From assembly GCA_903909375.1 (NCBI GenBank), contig CAIVVM010000039.1, forward strand, positions 1-62,442: a DNA stretch of 62,442 nt, given 5' to 3'. The position numbers and the translations under genes are program-made. The notes below the pieces were generated by a model. It was given only the letters and a program-made list of their open reading frames with translations. It had not been told where the DNA came from and did no database searches. The DNA comes from an uncultured Alphaproteobacteria bacterium. Lineage in GTDB: Bacteria; Pseudomonadota; Alphaproteobacteria; Caulobacterales; Caulobacteraceae. This document shows, one piece after another, positions 20,209 through 28,830 of this stretch (position 1 is the first letter of the stretch; each line of letters starts with the position of its first letter).

Positions 20209-21285
20209 CTACTCGTCCGGCATCCGGCCCTTCTGCTTCATTCGCGCCTTGCCGGCCTTGCCGCGCGAGGCCCAGAGCTTCTTGTGTTCCTGGGCCAGCA
20301 GCGGGTCCTGCCTGCGGCGGTCATGTGCCAGTTCGGCCTGCAGCTTCTCGAAGCTGTAGAGTCGCCCGGGGTCCAGCTCGCCGGCGTCGATGGCGGCCTG
20401 GATGGCGCACCCGGGCTCCTCGCCGTGGCTGCAATCGCGGAACCGGCACTGGGTGGCCAGTTCCTCGATGTCGGCGAAGGTGGCCGAGACCCCCTCGTCG
20501 GCGTCCCAAAGGCCCAGTTCGCGCATGCCCGGGGTGTCGAGGATCAGGGCGCCCGACGGCAGCAGGACCAGTTCGCGGTGGGTGGTGGTGTGGCGGCCGC
20601 GGTCGTCGGCGGCGCGCACTTCCCGCGTGGCCATCCGCTCCTCGCCCGCCAGCACGTTGAGCAGGGTGGACTTGCCCGCGCCCGACGAGCCCAGCAGCAC
20701 CGCCGTTTGGCCGGGACGCAGCCAGGTATCGAGGGTTTCCAGTCCCTTGCCGGTCTTCGCGGAGATCGCCAGCACCGGGGCCCCGGAGGCGATGGCTTCG
20801 ATCTCGGCCACGTCCTCGTCGAGGAATTCGGTGAGGTCGGCCTTGGTCAGGACGATCACCGGTCTGGCGCCGCTCTCGTGCGTGGTGGCCAGATAGCGTT
20901 CCAGCCGACGCGGGTTGAGGTTGGCGTTCAGCGACGCGACCAGGAAGGCCACATCGACATTGGCCGCTACTACCTGCGCGCCGGCTCGGGGGCCCGACGC
21001 CTTGCGGATGAAGGCGGTCGAGCGTGGCAGCACGGCGTGGACCAGGGCGGTGGTCTCCCCGGGCCGGGCTTCCACCGCCACCCAGTCGCCGGCGGCGGGG
21101 CGCGAGATATCGGTGGCGGCCTTCATCAGCGGCCCGGTCGCCCGGGCGTCGATCTCGCCCAGCTCGGTGATCAGGCGATAGCCGCCCCGTTGTTGCACGA
21201 TGATCCGGCCGGGCACGAGGCCCTGGGCGGCGTGAATGGCAAAGTCGTTCCGGAGCGTTTCGCTCCAGCCATAGGAGGTCAGCAA
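20209..21285 (-). CDS. rsgA: Ribosome small-subunit biogenesis GTPase RsgA
   Basis: 358-residue circularly permuted GTPase that checks late 30S assembly. Order of motifs: OB-fold N-domain, G4 LTKADLTEF, then G1 GSSGAGKSTLLNVLAG and G3 DTPGMRELGL, and a zinc knuckle CRFRDCSHGEEPGC near the C-terminus. No early ATG exists; the likely start is TTG at 21285 (LTSYGWSETL...), an uncommon codon also used by several other genes here. A short ORF with a strong RBS lies in its leader (21358-21411). Confidence 0.96.
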   Translation of the reverse strand: MLTSYGWSETLRNDFAIHAAQGLVPGRIIVQQRGGYRLITELGEIDARATGPLMKAATDISRPAAGDWVAVEARPGETTALVHAVLPRSTAFIRKASGPRAGAQVVAANVDVAFLVASLNANLNPRRLERYLATTHESGARPVIVLTKADLTEFLDEDVAEIEAIASGAPVLAISAKTGKGLETLDTWLRPGQTAVLLGSSGAGKSTLLNVLAGEERMATREVRAADDRGRHTTTHRELVLLPSGALILDTPGMRELGLWDADEGVSATFADIEELATQCRFRDCSHGEEPGCAIQAAIDAGELDPGRLYSFEKLQAELAHDRRRQDPLLAQEHKKLWASRGKAGKARMKQKGRMPDE

Positions 21286-21502
21286 TGGGAGTGTCCTTGA
21301 TGTCGAAAGCCGATCAGGCGTCGACGGCGGAGATCCCGGTTTGACGTGATCTCTTGCCTACGCGGCAACAGCCGTGACGCAGCGAGGGGCTGCGGGCGCA
21401 ATGGGCGACATGAAACATCCTCCTCTGCTGCGGCGTTCATCAGGAACGGTGGCTGACCTTGGCGGGTGGCGCTCATTGCGTCAAGGTCGCGGACGCGGTC
21501 GC

Positions 21503-22243
21503 TCAGTGCCAGCTGATCGCCGCCTCACCGCGCAGGATCGCCTCGACCTCGGGCCGGTGCTTGTCGCCATCGCGGTCGTGCAGCACGAGGGCCGGCAATA
21601 ATCTCAGCGGCGCCTTGCCGGTCTTGATCGCGCGCACCAGCACCCGTTTGGCCGGTTCATCTGCGAACGGGTGGATGGGCAGGATCTGGATCCCGCCGCA
21701 CTTCTCGCCCAGCAGCGCCAGGATGTCGGCCAACCGATCAGCGCGGTGGATCAGGGTCAGGCTGCCGCCCTCGCGGACACCCTTGGACATGAAACCTATC
21801 CAGGCCGCCAATCCGTCATCAGCCATCCAGGCGGCGCGCTTTTCTGGCGAAGGGCCCCGCAGCGCTCCACTTTCGTCAAAGAACGGCGGGTTGCTCATGG
21901 CGGCGTCAAACGGTTCGATACCCAAGGCGGAGAAGCGGACGGCGACATCGCCTTCGATCGCCTCAACGCGGTCCTGAAACCCGTTCAGCGCGATGTTCTC
22001 GTTCGCCAGCGACAGGGCGTCAGGGTCGCGTTCGACGCCGGTGAACCGAACCTCCGGACACCGCGAGGCCGCAGCAAGCAGGGCGCCGCCCGCCCCGCAA
22101 CCGGCCTCCAGCACCCGCTGGCCTGGCCTGGCGTCACAGGCCGCCGCCAGCAAGGCGGCGTCCAGCCCGGCGCGATAACCGCGAACAGGCTGGCGCAACT
22201 GAACGCGACCGTCCAGCAGGTAGTCATTGGTGATGGCATCCAT
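21503..22243 (-). CDS. tRNA1(Val) A37 N6-methyltransferase family protein (TrmN6-like)
   Basis: 246-residue methyltransferase of the small-domain (MTS) type. Motif I is VLEAGCGAGGALLAAA, the acidic SAM residue is in FTGVERDPDAL, and the catalytic motif NPPF occurs in DAAMSNPPFFDESGA. NPPF is typical of N6-adenine methylation of tRNA or rRNA. The N-terminus (TNDYLLDGRVQLRQPVRGYRAG) matches the TrmN6/YfiC clade. It is divergent from the polyprenyl synthase gene with 49 bp between. Confidence 0.9.
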   Translation of the reverse strand: MDAITNDYLLDGRVQLRQPVRGYRAGLDAALLAAACDARPGQRVLEAGCGAGGALLAAASRCPEVRFTGVERDPDALSLANENIALNGFQDRVEAIEGDVAVRFSALGIEPFDAAMSNPPFFDESGALRGPSPEKRAAWMADDGLAAWIGFMSKGVREGGSLTLIHRADRLADILALLGEKCGGIQILPIHPFADEPAKRVLVRAIKTGKAPLRLLPALVLHDRDGDKHRPEVEAILRGEAAISWH

Positions 22244-22292
22244 AACGGCAAGCCTTGGAGTCAGCGGGGGAGAGGCGTAAAGCCTTCGGATA

Positions 22293-23381
22293 TTGACCGT
22301 GCCCTATCGCGTCCGCATTGTCCCGCCAAACGGCGGCTTTGGGGGCAGGCGGTCGGGTCGAAACAGGAAACCTTGCTTGGAAGCCGCCCAGGCCATTGCC
22401 GCACCGCCCTCGCTGGACCTGCTGCTCAAGCTCGCGGGCCCGGACATGCGCGCCGTTGACGGGCTGATCCGGCTGCACATGGATAGTCCCGTGCCTGTGA
22501 TTCCGGCGCTGGCTGACCACCTGATCGCGGGCTCCGCCAAGCGGCTTCGGCCGCTGCTGACCATCGCAGCAGCCCGGCTGTGCGGCGCAAGGGACGATGC
22601 GTGCCTGAAGCTGGCTGCCGCCGTCGAGTTTATCCACACGGCCACCCTGCTGCACGATGACGTGGTCGATTCCTCGCAGTTGCGTCGGGGCCGCGTGGCC
22701 GCGCACCTGATCTGGGGCGCACCGGCCAGCGTACTCGTGGGAGATTTCCTCTTCGCCCGCGCCTTTGAGTTGATGGTGGACGCCGGTTCGATGTCGGCGC
22801 TGGAGATCCTGGCGCGCGCCAGCCGCGTAATCTCCGAGGGCGAGGTGCTGCAGTTGACCCGCAGCCATGACCTGGATCTCAGCCAGGAGGTCTATCTGGA
22901 GATCATCAAGGCCAAGACCGCCGAGTTGTTCGCCGCCGCCGCCGAAGCCGGCGCTGTGTCGGCCGGGGCTCCTGCGGATCACTGCCGCGCCATGCGCAAG
23001 TTCGGTCAGGACCTGGGCCTGGCGTTCCAGCTGATCGACGACGCCCTCGACTATTCCGGAGAGGCCAAGACCCTCGGCAAGAACCCGGGCGATGATTTCC
23101 GGGAAGGCAAGGTCACCCTGCCGCTGTTGCTGGCCATGTCGCGCACGGCATCGAGCGAGCGCGACTTCTGGGTGCGCACCATCGACCGTCGCGAACAGGC
23201 GGATGGCGATCTTGAGCGTGCCTGCGAGTTGATGCACGAGACCTGCGCGCTCGACGAAACCCTGGCGCTGGCGGTGCGCTACGCCGAGAGCGCCAAGGCG
23301 GCGATCACGGATTTCGGCTCCAATGCCTGGCGGCCGGCAATGCAGGACCTGGCAGATTTTGCGGTCATGCGCCGGGCCTAG
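22293..23381 (+). CDS. Long-chain polyprenyl (octaprenyl-type) diphosphate synthase
   Basis: Trans-prenyltransferase making the ubiquinone side chain. FARM DDVVD occurs in TATLLHDDVVDSSQLRRG and the second Asp-rich motif is LAFQLIDDALDYSG; GDFLFARAFELM between them is typical of IspB/decaprenyl synthases. The start is uncertain: TTG 22293 opens the frame (362 residues), but TTG 22377, 7 bp after AGGAAA, would give 334 residues and a more usual N-terminus. The last codon overlaps the end of convergent ccdB in a shared CTAG. Chain length (C40 or C50) cannot be read directly; Caulobacterales normally make Q10. Confidence 0.92.
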   Translation: MTVPYRVRIVPPNGGFGGRRSGRNRKPCLEAAQAIAAPPSLDLLLKLAGPDMRAVDGLIRLHMDSPVPVIPALADHLIAGSAKRLRPLLTIAAARLCGARDDACLKLAAAVEFIHTATLLHDDVVDSSQLRRGRVAAHLIWGAPASVLVGDFLFARAFELMVDAGSMSALEILARASRVISEGEVLQLTRSHDLDLSQEVYLEIIKAKTAELFAAAAEAGAVSAGAPADHCRAMRKFGQDLGLAFQLIDDALDYSGEAKTLGKNPGDDFREGKVTLPLLLAMSRTASSERDFWVRTIDRREQADGDLERACELMHETCALDETLALAVRYAESAKAAITDFGSNAWRPAMQDLADFAVMRRA

Positions 23382-23686
23382 AAACCGGTAAACAAACGAT
23401 CCAGCGCTCTACGGATTTCATCTTCACGGTCAATAACTGATCCAATCGCGCGACTGAGCCCTTGCTTTGGGACGCCTGCGACCTCGGCCAGAACCAGCAC
23501 CAATGCCTGCCCACCAAAGTCGATCACTAGATCGACGGAGCTAACGCTCCGCCTTGCGTCGTTGACGAGCGGCGCCAGCAGCACAGTATCCAGTGGCTCA
23601 AGGTGGTGTGACTGCAAGACCACGACGTACGGCGCGTAACCCCGCGTTGAGGGGTTCTGATTCTGCAAGACGTCAAACTGACGCAA
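23378..23686 (-). CDS. ccdB: CcdB family toxin
   Basis: 102-residue toxin that poisons DNA gyrase in the F-plasmid system. It starts RQFDVLQNQNPSTRGYAPYVVVLQS, the canonical CcdB opening, has LAPLVNDARR and ends IRRALDRLFTGF, close to the C-terminal residues contacting gyrase (usually ...W-G-I/F). The initiation codon is TTG, immediately after the antitoxin stop, a weak start that would limit toxin synthesis. Its stop overlaps that of the polyprenyl synthase gene. Confidence 0.9.
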   Translation of the reverse strand: MRQFDVLQNQNPSTRGYAPYVVVLQSHHLEPLDTVLLAPLVNDARRSVSSVDLVIDFGGQALVLVLAEVAGVPKQGLSRAIGSVIDREDEIRRALDRLFTGF

Positions 23687-23923
23687 CTACCAGGTCCGCA
23701 CGCCGTCGCTGAAAACGCCGCGCTCGCGAATGCGGCGGTTGTAGTCCTGGATCGCTTGGGCGTTTTCCTCGGCCCATTTGGCGGCTCGAGCCTCCGCTCC
23801 CGCGGGGTCGGCCTTCTGCAATGCGAGCCGCAGTGCGCGCTCGATCAGGAGGTCGACGTTGAGGCCAGCGGCGGCGGCCTGCTCCAGCAACTCCGGATCA
23901 ACGCTGAGTTCGGCCTTGCCCAT
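23687..23923 (-). CDS. ccdA: CcdA family antitoxin
   Basis: 78-residue antitoxin. The N-terminal ribbon-helix-helix DNA-binding part is MGKAELSVDPELLEQAAAAG with NVDLLIERALRLAL, and the C-terminal tail RIRERGVFSDGVRTW is the disordered segment that wraps CcdB. GTG 23947 would add eight residues, but ATG 23923 gives the family-type start. Together with ccdB it forms a chromosomal type II module, probably autoregulated through the RHH domain. Confidence 0.9.
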   Translation of the reverse strand: MGKAELSVDPELLEQAAAAGLNVDLLIERALRLALQKADPAGAEARAAKWAEENAQAIQDYNRRIRERGVFSDGVRTW

Positions 23924-23968
23924 GGGCGGAGGATAGCTCGGTTTCACCTTTAGCCAAGGCCTCTTTGC

Positions 23969-24217
23969 CTAGCCTTCGTTGAACGGATGCGGCAGCGGCC
24001 CGGAGCGGAACAGGATCACCGGGTTCTCGTCATAGTCGCCCAACTCGGTGTCTGCGGTGGCCGAGAAGGCGACCACGGCGGGGCGCAGGGGTCCCAGCCG
24101 CTCGGCCTTGCGGCGCGCCTCCTCGGCGGTTTTGCAGCCCACCTGCTGCTCCGCCTTCAACGACTTGCCGCGCCCTGCCTTGTACGACTGCACGATGTAG
24201 ACGGTTTCCTTGGCCAT
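23969..24217 (-). CDS. Small conserved hypothetical protein, 82 residues
   Basis: Starts MAKETVYIVQSYKAGRGKSL and contains KTAEEARRKAERL, a pattern of small alphaproteobacterial proteins of unknown role; a beta strand, a helix and a second strand (PAVVAFSATAD) are plausible. The ATG at 24217 is preceded by AAGGCTC. It lies between fumC and ccdA on the same strand, 45 bp upstream of ccdA, with which it may be co-transcribed. Confidence 0.75.
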   Translation of the reverse strand: MAKETVYIVQSYKAGRGKSLKAEQQVGCKTAEEARRKAERLGPLRPAVVAFSATADTELGDYDENPVILFRSGPLPHPFNEG

Positions 24218-24261
24218 GAGCCTTCACGCGCCGGTTCGGCGCCGGGGTCAATGGCGGTCTC

Positions 24262-25653
24262 TCACCCCGGCGAAATCATCTTCTCGGGTCGCACATACTC
24301 GTCGAACTCCTCGTCCGTCAGATAGCCGCCGCCGACGGCTTCCTCGCGGAGCGTCGTGCCGTTCTTGTGCGCCGCCTTGGCGATCTTGGCGCAATTGTCG
24401 TAGCCGAGCTTGCTGTTCAGCGCCGTCACCAGCATCAGCGACCGCTCAAGGTTGGCCTTGATGTTGTCCTCGCGGGCCTCGGTGCCCACCACCATGTTGT
24501 CAGTGAACGAGATCGAGGCGTCCGCCAGCAGGCGGCAGGACTGCAGGAAGTTGTAGGCCATCACCGGATTGAACACGTTCAGTTCGAAATGGCCCTGGGA
24601 GCCTGCGAACGCGATCGCCGTCTGGTTGCCCATGACGTGGGCGCAAACCATGGTCAGCGCCTCGGCCTGGGTGGGATTGACCTTGCCGGGCATGATTGAA
24701 GATCCGGGCTCATTCTCGGGCAGAGCCAGTTCGCCAAGCCCGGCGCGGGGTCCGCTTCCCAGGAACCGCAGGTCATTGGCGATCTTGAAAAGGGCGCCCG
24801 CGGTCGCCGTCAGCGCGCCGTGGCTGAACACCATGGCGTCATGCGCGGCCAGAGCCTCGAACTTGTTGGGCGCGGTCACGAAGGGCAGGCCGGTGATCCC
24901 GGCGATCTTGGCGGCCACCAGCTCGGCGAAACCTACGGGGGCGTTCAGCCCAGTGCCCACGGCGGTGCCGCCCTGCGCCAACTCGTACAGGCCGTAGAGG
25001 GTTTCCTCCACGCGGCGCTTCGACATGGCGACCTGGTGCGCATAGCCGCCAAACTCCTGACCCAGCGTCAGCGGCGTGGCGTCCTGGGTGTGGGTGCGGC
25101 CGATCTTGATGATGTGGGCGAAGGCTTCCGACTTCGCCTTCAGCGCCCCATGCAGGTGCTCCAGCGCCGGGATCACCGATTGGGCGACCTCGACCGCCGA
25201 GGCGATGTGCATGGCGGTGGGATAGGTGTCGTTGGACGACTGGCTCATGTTGACGTGATCGTTGGGGTGCACGGGTTTCTTGGAACCCATGACGCCGCCC
25301 ATCATCTCGATGGCGCGGTTGGAGATCACCTCATTGGCGTTCATGTTGGACTGGGTGCCGGAACCGGTCTGCCATACCACCAGCGGGAAATGGTCATCCA
25401 GCTTGCCGTCGATGACCTCCTGGGCGGCCAGCACGATGTACTTGCAGATCTCCGGATCAAGCCGCCCAAGTTCCATATTGGCCTCGGCCGCGGCGCGCTT
25501 GACGACGCCAAGGGCCTTGATCACCGGCTTGGGCTGTTTCTCCCAGCCGATCTTGAAATTGCCAATCGAGCGCTGGGTCTGGGCGCCCCAGTAGACGTCG
25601 CTGGCTACCTCGATGGGGCCGAAGGTGTCAGTTTCAGTACGGGTCGCGCTCAT
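24262..25653 (-). CDS. fumC: Class II fumarate hydratase
   Basis: 463-residue iron-independent fumarase of the TCA cycle, interconverting fumarate and malate. Signature [13 protein letters not shown] is present (catalytic Ser loop), with [19 protein letters not shown] and [20 protein letters not shown] completing the active site of the superfamily. Length and motifs match FumC rather than aspartase or argininosuccinate lyase. ATG at 25653; the RusA-like gene diverges 43 bp away. Confidence 0.98.
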   Translation of the reverse strand: MSATRTETDTFGPIEVASDVYWGAQTQRSIGNFKIGWEKQPKPVIKALGVVKRAAAEANMELGRLDPEICKYIVLAAQEVIDGKLDDHFPLVVWQTGSGTQSNMNANEVISNRAIEMMGGVMGSKKPVHPNDHVNMSQSSNDTYPTAMHIASAVEVAQSVIPALEHLHGALKAKSEAFAHIIKIGRTHTQDATPLTLGQEFGGYAHQVAMSKRRVEETLYGLYELAQGGTAVGTGLNAPVGFAELVAAKIAGITGLPFVTAPNKFEALAAHDAMVFSHGALTATAGALFKIANDLRFLGSGPRAGLGELALPENEPGSSIMPGKVNPTQAEALTMVCAHVMGNQTAIAFAGSQGHFELNVFNPVMAYNFLQSCRLLADASISFTDNMVVGTEAREDNIKANLERSLMLVTALNSKLGYDNCAKIAKAAHKNGTTLREEAVGGGYLTDEEFDEYVRPEKMISPG

Positions 25654-25696
25654 CGATCAGTCCCCAGGATTTGCAGGCGTTCAAGGGTTTACCGCC

Positions 25697-26095
25697 ATGC
25701 GGGGAGACTGCAAGGCGCTGGAACGCTATGAGCGCAGGATGGACGATGGCTGGACCCAGCACGGAAAGGTACGCGCCCGGGAGACCGAGGGCGTGCTTGA
25801 ACTGTCCGTCGATGGGCTGACCACCCAGGGCAAGTACTACAAGCCCCTGATCTATGAGTTCTTTCGAAAGGCCTGGCGCGGATCGCGACCCGCGTGGGGC
25901 GACTACTCGGTGGAGATCGCCATGGAATATGTGGGCGATCCACCCTGGCTTGACCTGGACAACCTGGCCAAGGCCATTCTCGACGCCATCAAGGGCTATG
26001 CGTTTCACGATGACGCCCAGGTCGCCCGTCTGCTGGTGGAGCGCCGGGCGGGCGACCGGGAGCGGATCCTGGTGCTGGTGCGGAAGTTGCCCTGA
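25697..26095 (+). CDS. RusA family Holliday-junction resolvase-like endonuclease
   Basis: 132-residue protein whose C-terminal half has the RusA metal-binding motif DLDNLAKAILDAIKGYAFHDD followed by AQV; the Asp residues bind Mg2+. RusA enzymes are usually phage-borne and cut Holliday junctions; no other phage gene is found here, so it appears to be a domesticated chromosomal copy. ATG 25697 was chosen because longer frames run into fumC. A 12 bp hairpin follows at 26103. Confidence 0.85.
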   Translation: MRGDCKALERYERRMDDGWTQHGKVRARETEGVLELSVDGLTTQGKYYKPLIYEFFRKAWRGSRPAWGDYSVEIAMEYVGDPPWLDLDNLAKAILDAIKGYAFHDDAQVARLLVERRAGDRERILVLVRKLP

Positions 26096-26102
26096 AACGA
26101 CA

Positions 26103-26135
26103 ACCGGCCGCGCTCAGGGGTGAAGCGCGGCCGGT
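26103..26135. terminator. Hairpin between converging rusA-like gene and sciP
   Basis: Perfect 12 bp stem ACCGGCCGCGCT/AGCGCGGCCGGT with a 9-base loop, placed 8 bp after the rusA-like stop and 33 bp before the end of sciP. T-tracts are weak on both sides (GGTCTCT and GGTTGTCGTTT), so it is a probable bidirectional terminator. Confidence 0.65.
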
Positions 26136-26168
26136 CTCTGCTGCGAGCCTTTGGTCGGGAAGGACGGC

Positions 26169-26456
26169 TCAGCGGTATTGTTGCAGGCGGGTCGTTCTCA
26201 GTCCGGCCAGGCCATGGCGCTCAATCGAGCGCTGCCAGGAAACGAACTCATCACTGGTCAGGGAGTAGCGTTCCAGCGCTTCTTCGAGAGAGATGAGCCC
26301 GCCGCGGACTGCGGCGACCACCTCCGCCTTGCGCCGGATCACCCACCGCCCGGTATTGGGCGGCGGCAGATCGTTCCGCGTCAAGGGCGCGCCCGTCGGG
26401 CCGATCACATAGGACTCGCCGCGGCTGTTCGTGCGCGTCTGTTGTTGTTGCAACAT
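26169..26456 (-). CDS. sciP: CtrA inhibitor SciP
   Basis: 95-residue DUF1153 helix-turn-helix protein. The core RRKAEVVAAVRGGLISLEEA and LERYSLTSDEFVSWQRSIE match SciP of Caulobacter, which binds CtrA and prevents it activating its own and flagellar promoters in late cell-cycle stages. An N-terminal Gln run (LQQQQTR) is present. ATG at 26456. As in Caulobacter, it lies directly behind flgE. Its own upstream region carries CtrA-like sites at 26589-26615, consistent with CtrA activation of sciP. Confidence 0.93.
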   Translation of the reverse strand: MLQQQQTRTNSRGESYVIGPTGAPLTRNDLPPPNTGRWVIRRKAEVVAAVRGGLISLEEALERYSLTSDEFVSWQRSIERHGLAGLRTTRLQQYR

Positions 26457-26588
26457 GGGCTTTCTAGCGCCTCACCATCACTGATTGATGTGCAACATAC
26501 CCGCCGCCCCCTAACATCGCCTGAATCGCTTTAGTAAAGAAGCCGGTAACCATGTTTTTATCAGTGTTTCAAATTGATACGGCTTGTC

Positions 26589-26615
26589 TTAAAGCAATTG
26601 TTAATCTCTAATTAC
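26589..26615. promoter_or_regulatory. Overlapping CtrA-like binding sites upstream of sciP
   Basis: TTAATCTCTAATTAC (26601-26615) is TTAA-N7-TTAC, one base from the CtrA consensus TTAA-N7-TTAA; TTAA-N8-TTAA overlaps it (26589-26604). The surrounding AT-rich stretch contrasts with the genome. sciP starts 133-147 bp away. A GAATC, a possible CcrM methylation site, is at 26523. Confidence 0.5.
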
Positions 26616-26624
26616 AAATCATTT

Positions 26625-28013
26625 CTATCTCTTGATGTTAAGTAGTTCTTCCAACATCTGATCGGCGGTCGTAATTATCTTTGATGAAGCAGAATAGGCT
26701 TTTTGAGTCTGAATCAGTGCGGTGAATTCTGCCGAGAGATCGACTGTCGAGGCTTCGAGGTTTGATGACGCGATTTGACCCGCGCCGCCGACGCCGGCTT
26801 CCTTCAACGTCAGTTGCCCGGCTGGCGCGCTTGCTCTGTAGGCATTGCCACTGATGGCTTGCAAACCGTCCGCATTGGGGAATGTGGCAAGGCCGACCTT
26901 GGCGATACGATAGGTCTGGCTGTTGTCGTAAATCGCTGAAATGATGCCCTCTTTGTCGACTTGAATGCTAACCACGTTGCCGACGCCGGCGCCGTTGGAT
27001 GTGACCGCATTGACCGTCGAAGCGGCCGAGTATTGCGTGACCTTTGAGAGATCGAGTTCCAGCGTCTGGGCCGCGATACCCAGTGAGTTTGCCCAGCGCG
27101 GTGTTGACGCGGTCCCTGACGCGGCGAGCACCAACTCCGCCGGCGCGCCCGGCGCGCCGAACAACGTCGAGTTCGCGAGGTCGACCGAGCCGTTCTGGCT
27201 GAATTGCAGAGCGCCCCTGGCCAACTGACCTGGGCGACCACCTGTGGTCACAAGGGACGTCGGGATAGTATACATCTCCGCGTGCCAGGTATTGGGATTG
27301 GCGCTGTCATCCTTGAGCAGGGCGATCGCCACTTTTCGCGATCCACCCGTCGAGTCGATGACGTTGGCTTCGATGACGAAGTCTGGCTTGGTACCGGTCA
27401 AAGGGTCCGTGGCGTAGTCCGTCATCGAAGCCACAGTATTGTTATTGTAGGTCGCCTCTCCGGCTGACACGACGCCCTGCTTGTTGAGATTGGCGCTGAT
27501 CCCGATGCTGCTAGTCGGCTCCACGGACGAGCCGAGGTTCTTGACGTTGATTGAGCTCATCTTTGCCAGATCAGCCCCACTCACGTCGAAGCTGCCGTCC
27601 GGCTGTACGGGCCAGCCTTGCAGATAGAAGTTTGACTTGTTGACCAGAAAGCCGTCGCGATCGACCATGAACGAGCCGGATCGTGTGAAGGCCCGCGCGT
27701 CGGCTGCGGTTAGTCCCTCACCCTTGTTGGTCACCACGAAGAAGCCGTCGCCGGAAATTGCCAGGTCTGTCGATGAGCTCGACGCCTGGAGCAGGCCCTG
27801 CTGGCTGACAAACTGACGTGTGATACCTTGGACACCGCCGGCAGAGTAGCGGCCCTCAACGCTCTGTGAGGTCACGACATTGCCGAAGCTGATTTCGTTT
27901 CGCTTGTACGCGATGCTGTTGACGTTGGAGATGTTGTCCGAAATGGCGGCAAGTGCGGAGGAGTTGGCGACCAACCCCGAAACACCGGCGAGCAAGGCTG
28001 AATTGATAGACAT
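26625..28013 (-). CDS. flgE: Flagellar hook protein FlgE
   Basis: 462-residue hook subunit. N-terminal rod/hook motif SALLAGVSGLVANSSALAAI followed by SDNISNVNSIAYKRNE; the middle carries the variable surface domains; the C-terminus ends in SSNLEASTVDLSAEFTALI and ITTADQMLEELLNIKR, the family's amphipathic heptad end. It is exported by the flagellar type III system and polymerises outside the cell under control of FlgD and FliK. Third gene of the fliK-flgD-flgE operon, 53 bp after flgD. Codon choice near the 3' end is less GC-rich, as sequence merges into the AT-rich sciP promoter. Confidence 0.97.
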   Translation of the reverse strand: MSINSALLAGVSGLVANSSALAAISDNISNVNSIAYKRNEISFGNVVTSQSVEGRYSAGGVQGITRQFVSQQGLLQASSSSTDLAISGDGFFVVTNKGEGLTAADARAFTRSGSFMVDRDGFLVNKSNFYLQGWPVQPDGSFDVSGADLAKMSSINVKNLGSSVEPTSSIGISANLNKQGVVSAGEATYNNNTVASMTDYATDPLTGTKPDFVIEANVIDSTGGSRKVAIALLKDDSANPNTWHAEMYTIPTSLVTTGGRPGQLARGALQFSQNGSVDLANSTLFGAPGAPAELVLAASGTASTPRWANSLGIAAQTLELDLSKVTQYSAASTVNAVTSNGAGVGNVVSIQVDKEGIISAIYDNSQTYRIAKVGLATFPNADGLQAISGNAYRASAPAGQLTLKEAGVGGAGQIASSNLEASTVDLSAEFTALIQTQKAYSASSKIITTADQMLEELLNIKR

Positions 28014-28066
28014 GGCTTAGGTTCCGTTCTCCTTGGGCGGGTGCGCGTACTGCGTGAGTTCGGCCA

Positions 28067-28828
28067 TCAGGCCGCCGCTGGAGACGACGTTTTGTCGTCC
28101 GGGTTGTTGGTGTTTGAACCGGTGATCGAAGACGCGATGGTCTTGGCCGTGTCGGCCGGTGGATCCGGTTGGCGGATGGTGACGAGCTTCTCCCAGGGGA
28201 TTCGCGCGCCGTTGATGGTCAGGAGGGTGCTTCCGTCGGCCTGTTCCACCCCGGTCACCAGACCATCGGCGAAAACCTTCGAAGGCACCACCGAGCCGAA
28301 GCCATCCTTGGCTGTGACCCGCAGGCTGTAGATGCCGTCCGCCAGGACGGCGCCGCCCGAAGTCTTGCCGTCCCAGGTGAACTTGTTCTCACCGGCCTTG
28401 GCGTCGGCCACCGCCTTGGTGGCGACGATCCTGCCTCTGGAATCCAGCACTTCAAGTTTTACGTCGGTGGCGACGCGATCGAGCTTGTACGTCCAGTCGG
28501 CCTTTTGGTTCTTGAGGGCCGCGACGTCGGCCTCGGCGCGTACTTCCTTGCCGATCAGGCTCACGGCCGTGGCGACGCCCGAGGTTGTGTTCGCCACCAG
28601 CTTCTTCAGCAGATCGTTTGTGGCGAGCTGCTGCTCCACTCCGGTCATCTGCACCATCTGCTGGGTGAACTGGTTGGAATCCATCGGCGACAGCGGATCC
28701 TGGTTCTTCAACTGCGTGGTCAGAAGCGAAAGGAAGGTGTCGAAGTTCTCGGCCAGCCGCGCCCGGCCGATTCCGGTCGCGTCGCTCTTGGCGGTAGTGG
28801 CGGCTGCGGTGGTCGCGGCGACGTCCAT
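28067..28828 (-). CDS. flgD: Flagellar hook-capping protein FlgD
   Basis: 253-residue scaffold needed for hook assembly. The conserved N-terminal segment FDTFLSLLTTQLKNQDPLSP followed by MDSNQFTQQMVQMTGVEQ is the FlgD hallmark. The C-terminal part has the FlgD Ig-like and TUDOR regions (FTWDGKTSGGAVLADGIYSL). It begins 2 bp after the fliK stop, so the genes are tightly coupled. The tail beyond about residue 240 is Ser/Asn/Asp-rich and probably disordered. Confidence 0.96.
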   Translation of the reverse strand: MDVAATTAAATTAKSDATGIGRARLAENFDTFLSLLTTQLKNQDPLSPMDSNQFTQQMVQMTGVEQQLATNDLLKKLVANTTSGVATAVSLIGKEVRAEADVAALKNQKADWTYKLDRVATDVKLEVLDSRGRIVATKAVADAKAGENKFTWDGKTSGGAVLADGIYSLRVTAKDGFGSVVPSKVFADGLVTGVEQADGSTLLTINGARIPWEKLVTIRQPDPPADTAKTIASSITGSNTNNPDDKTSSPAAA

Positions 28829-28830
28829 GA

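Noticed and set aside
25697..26095. RusA-like gene as part of a prophage
   Set aside because: No integrase, capsid, terminase or lysis genes nearby; flanks are fumC and sciP.
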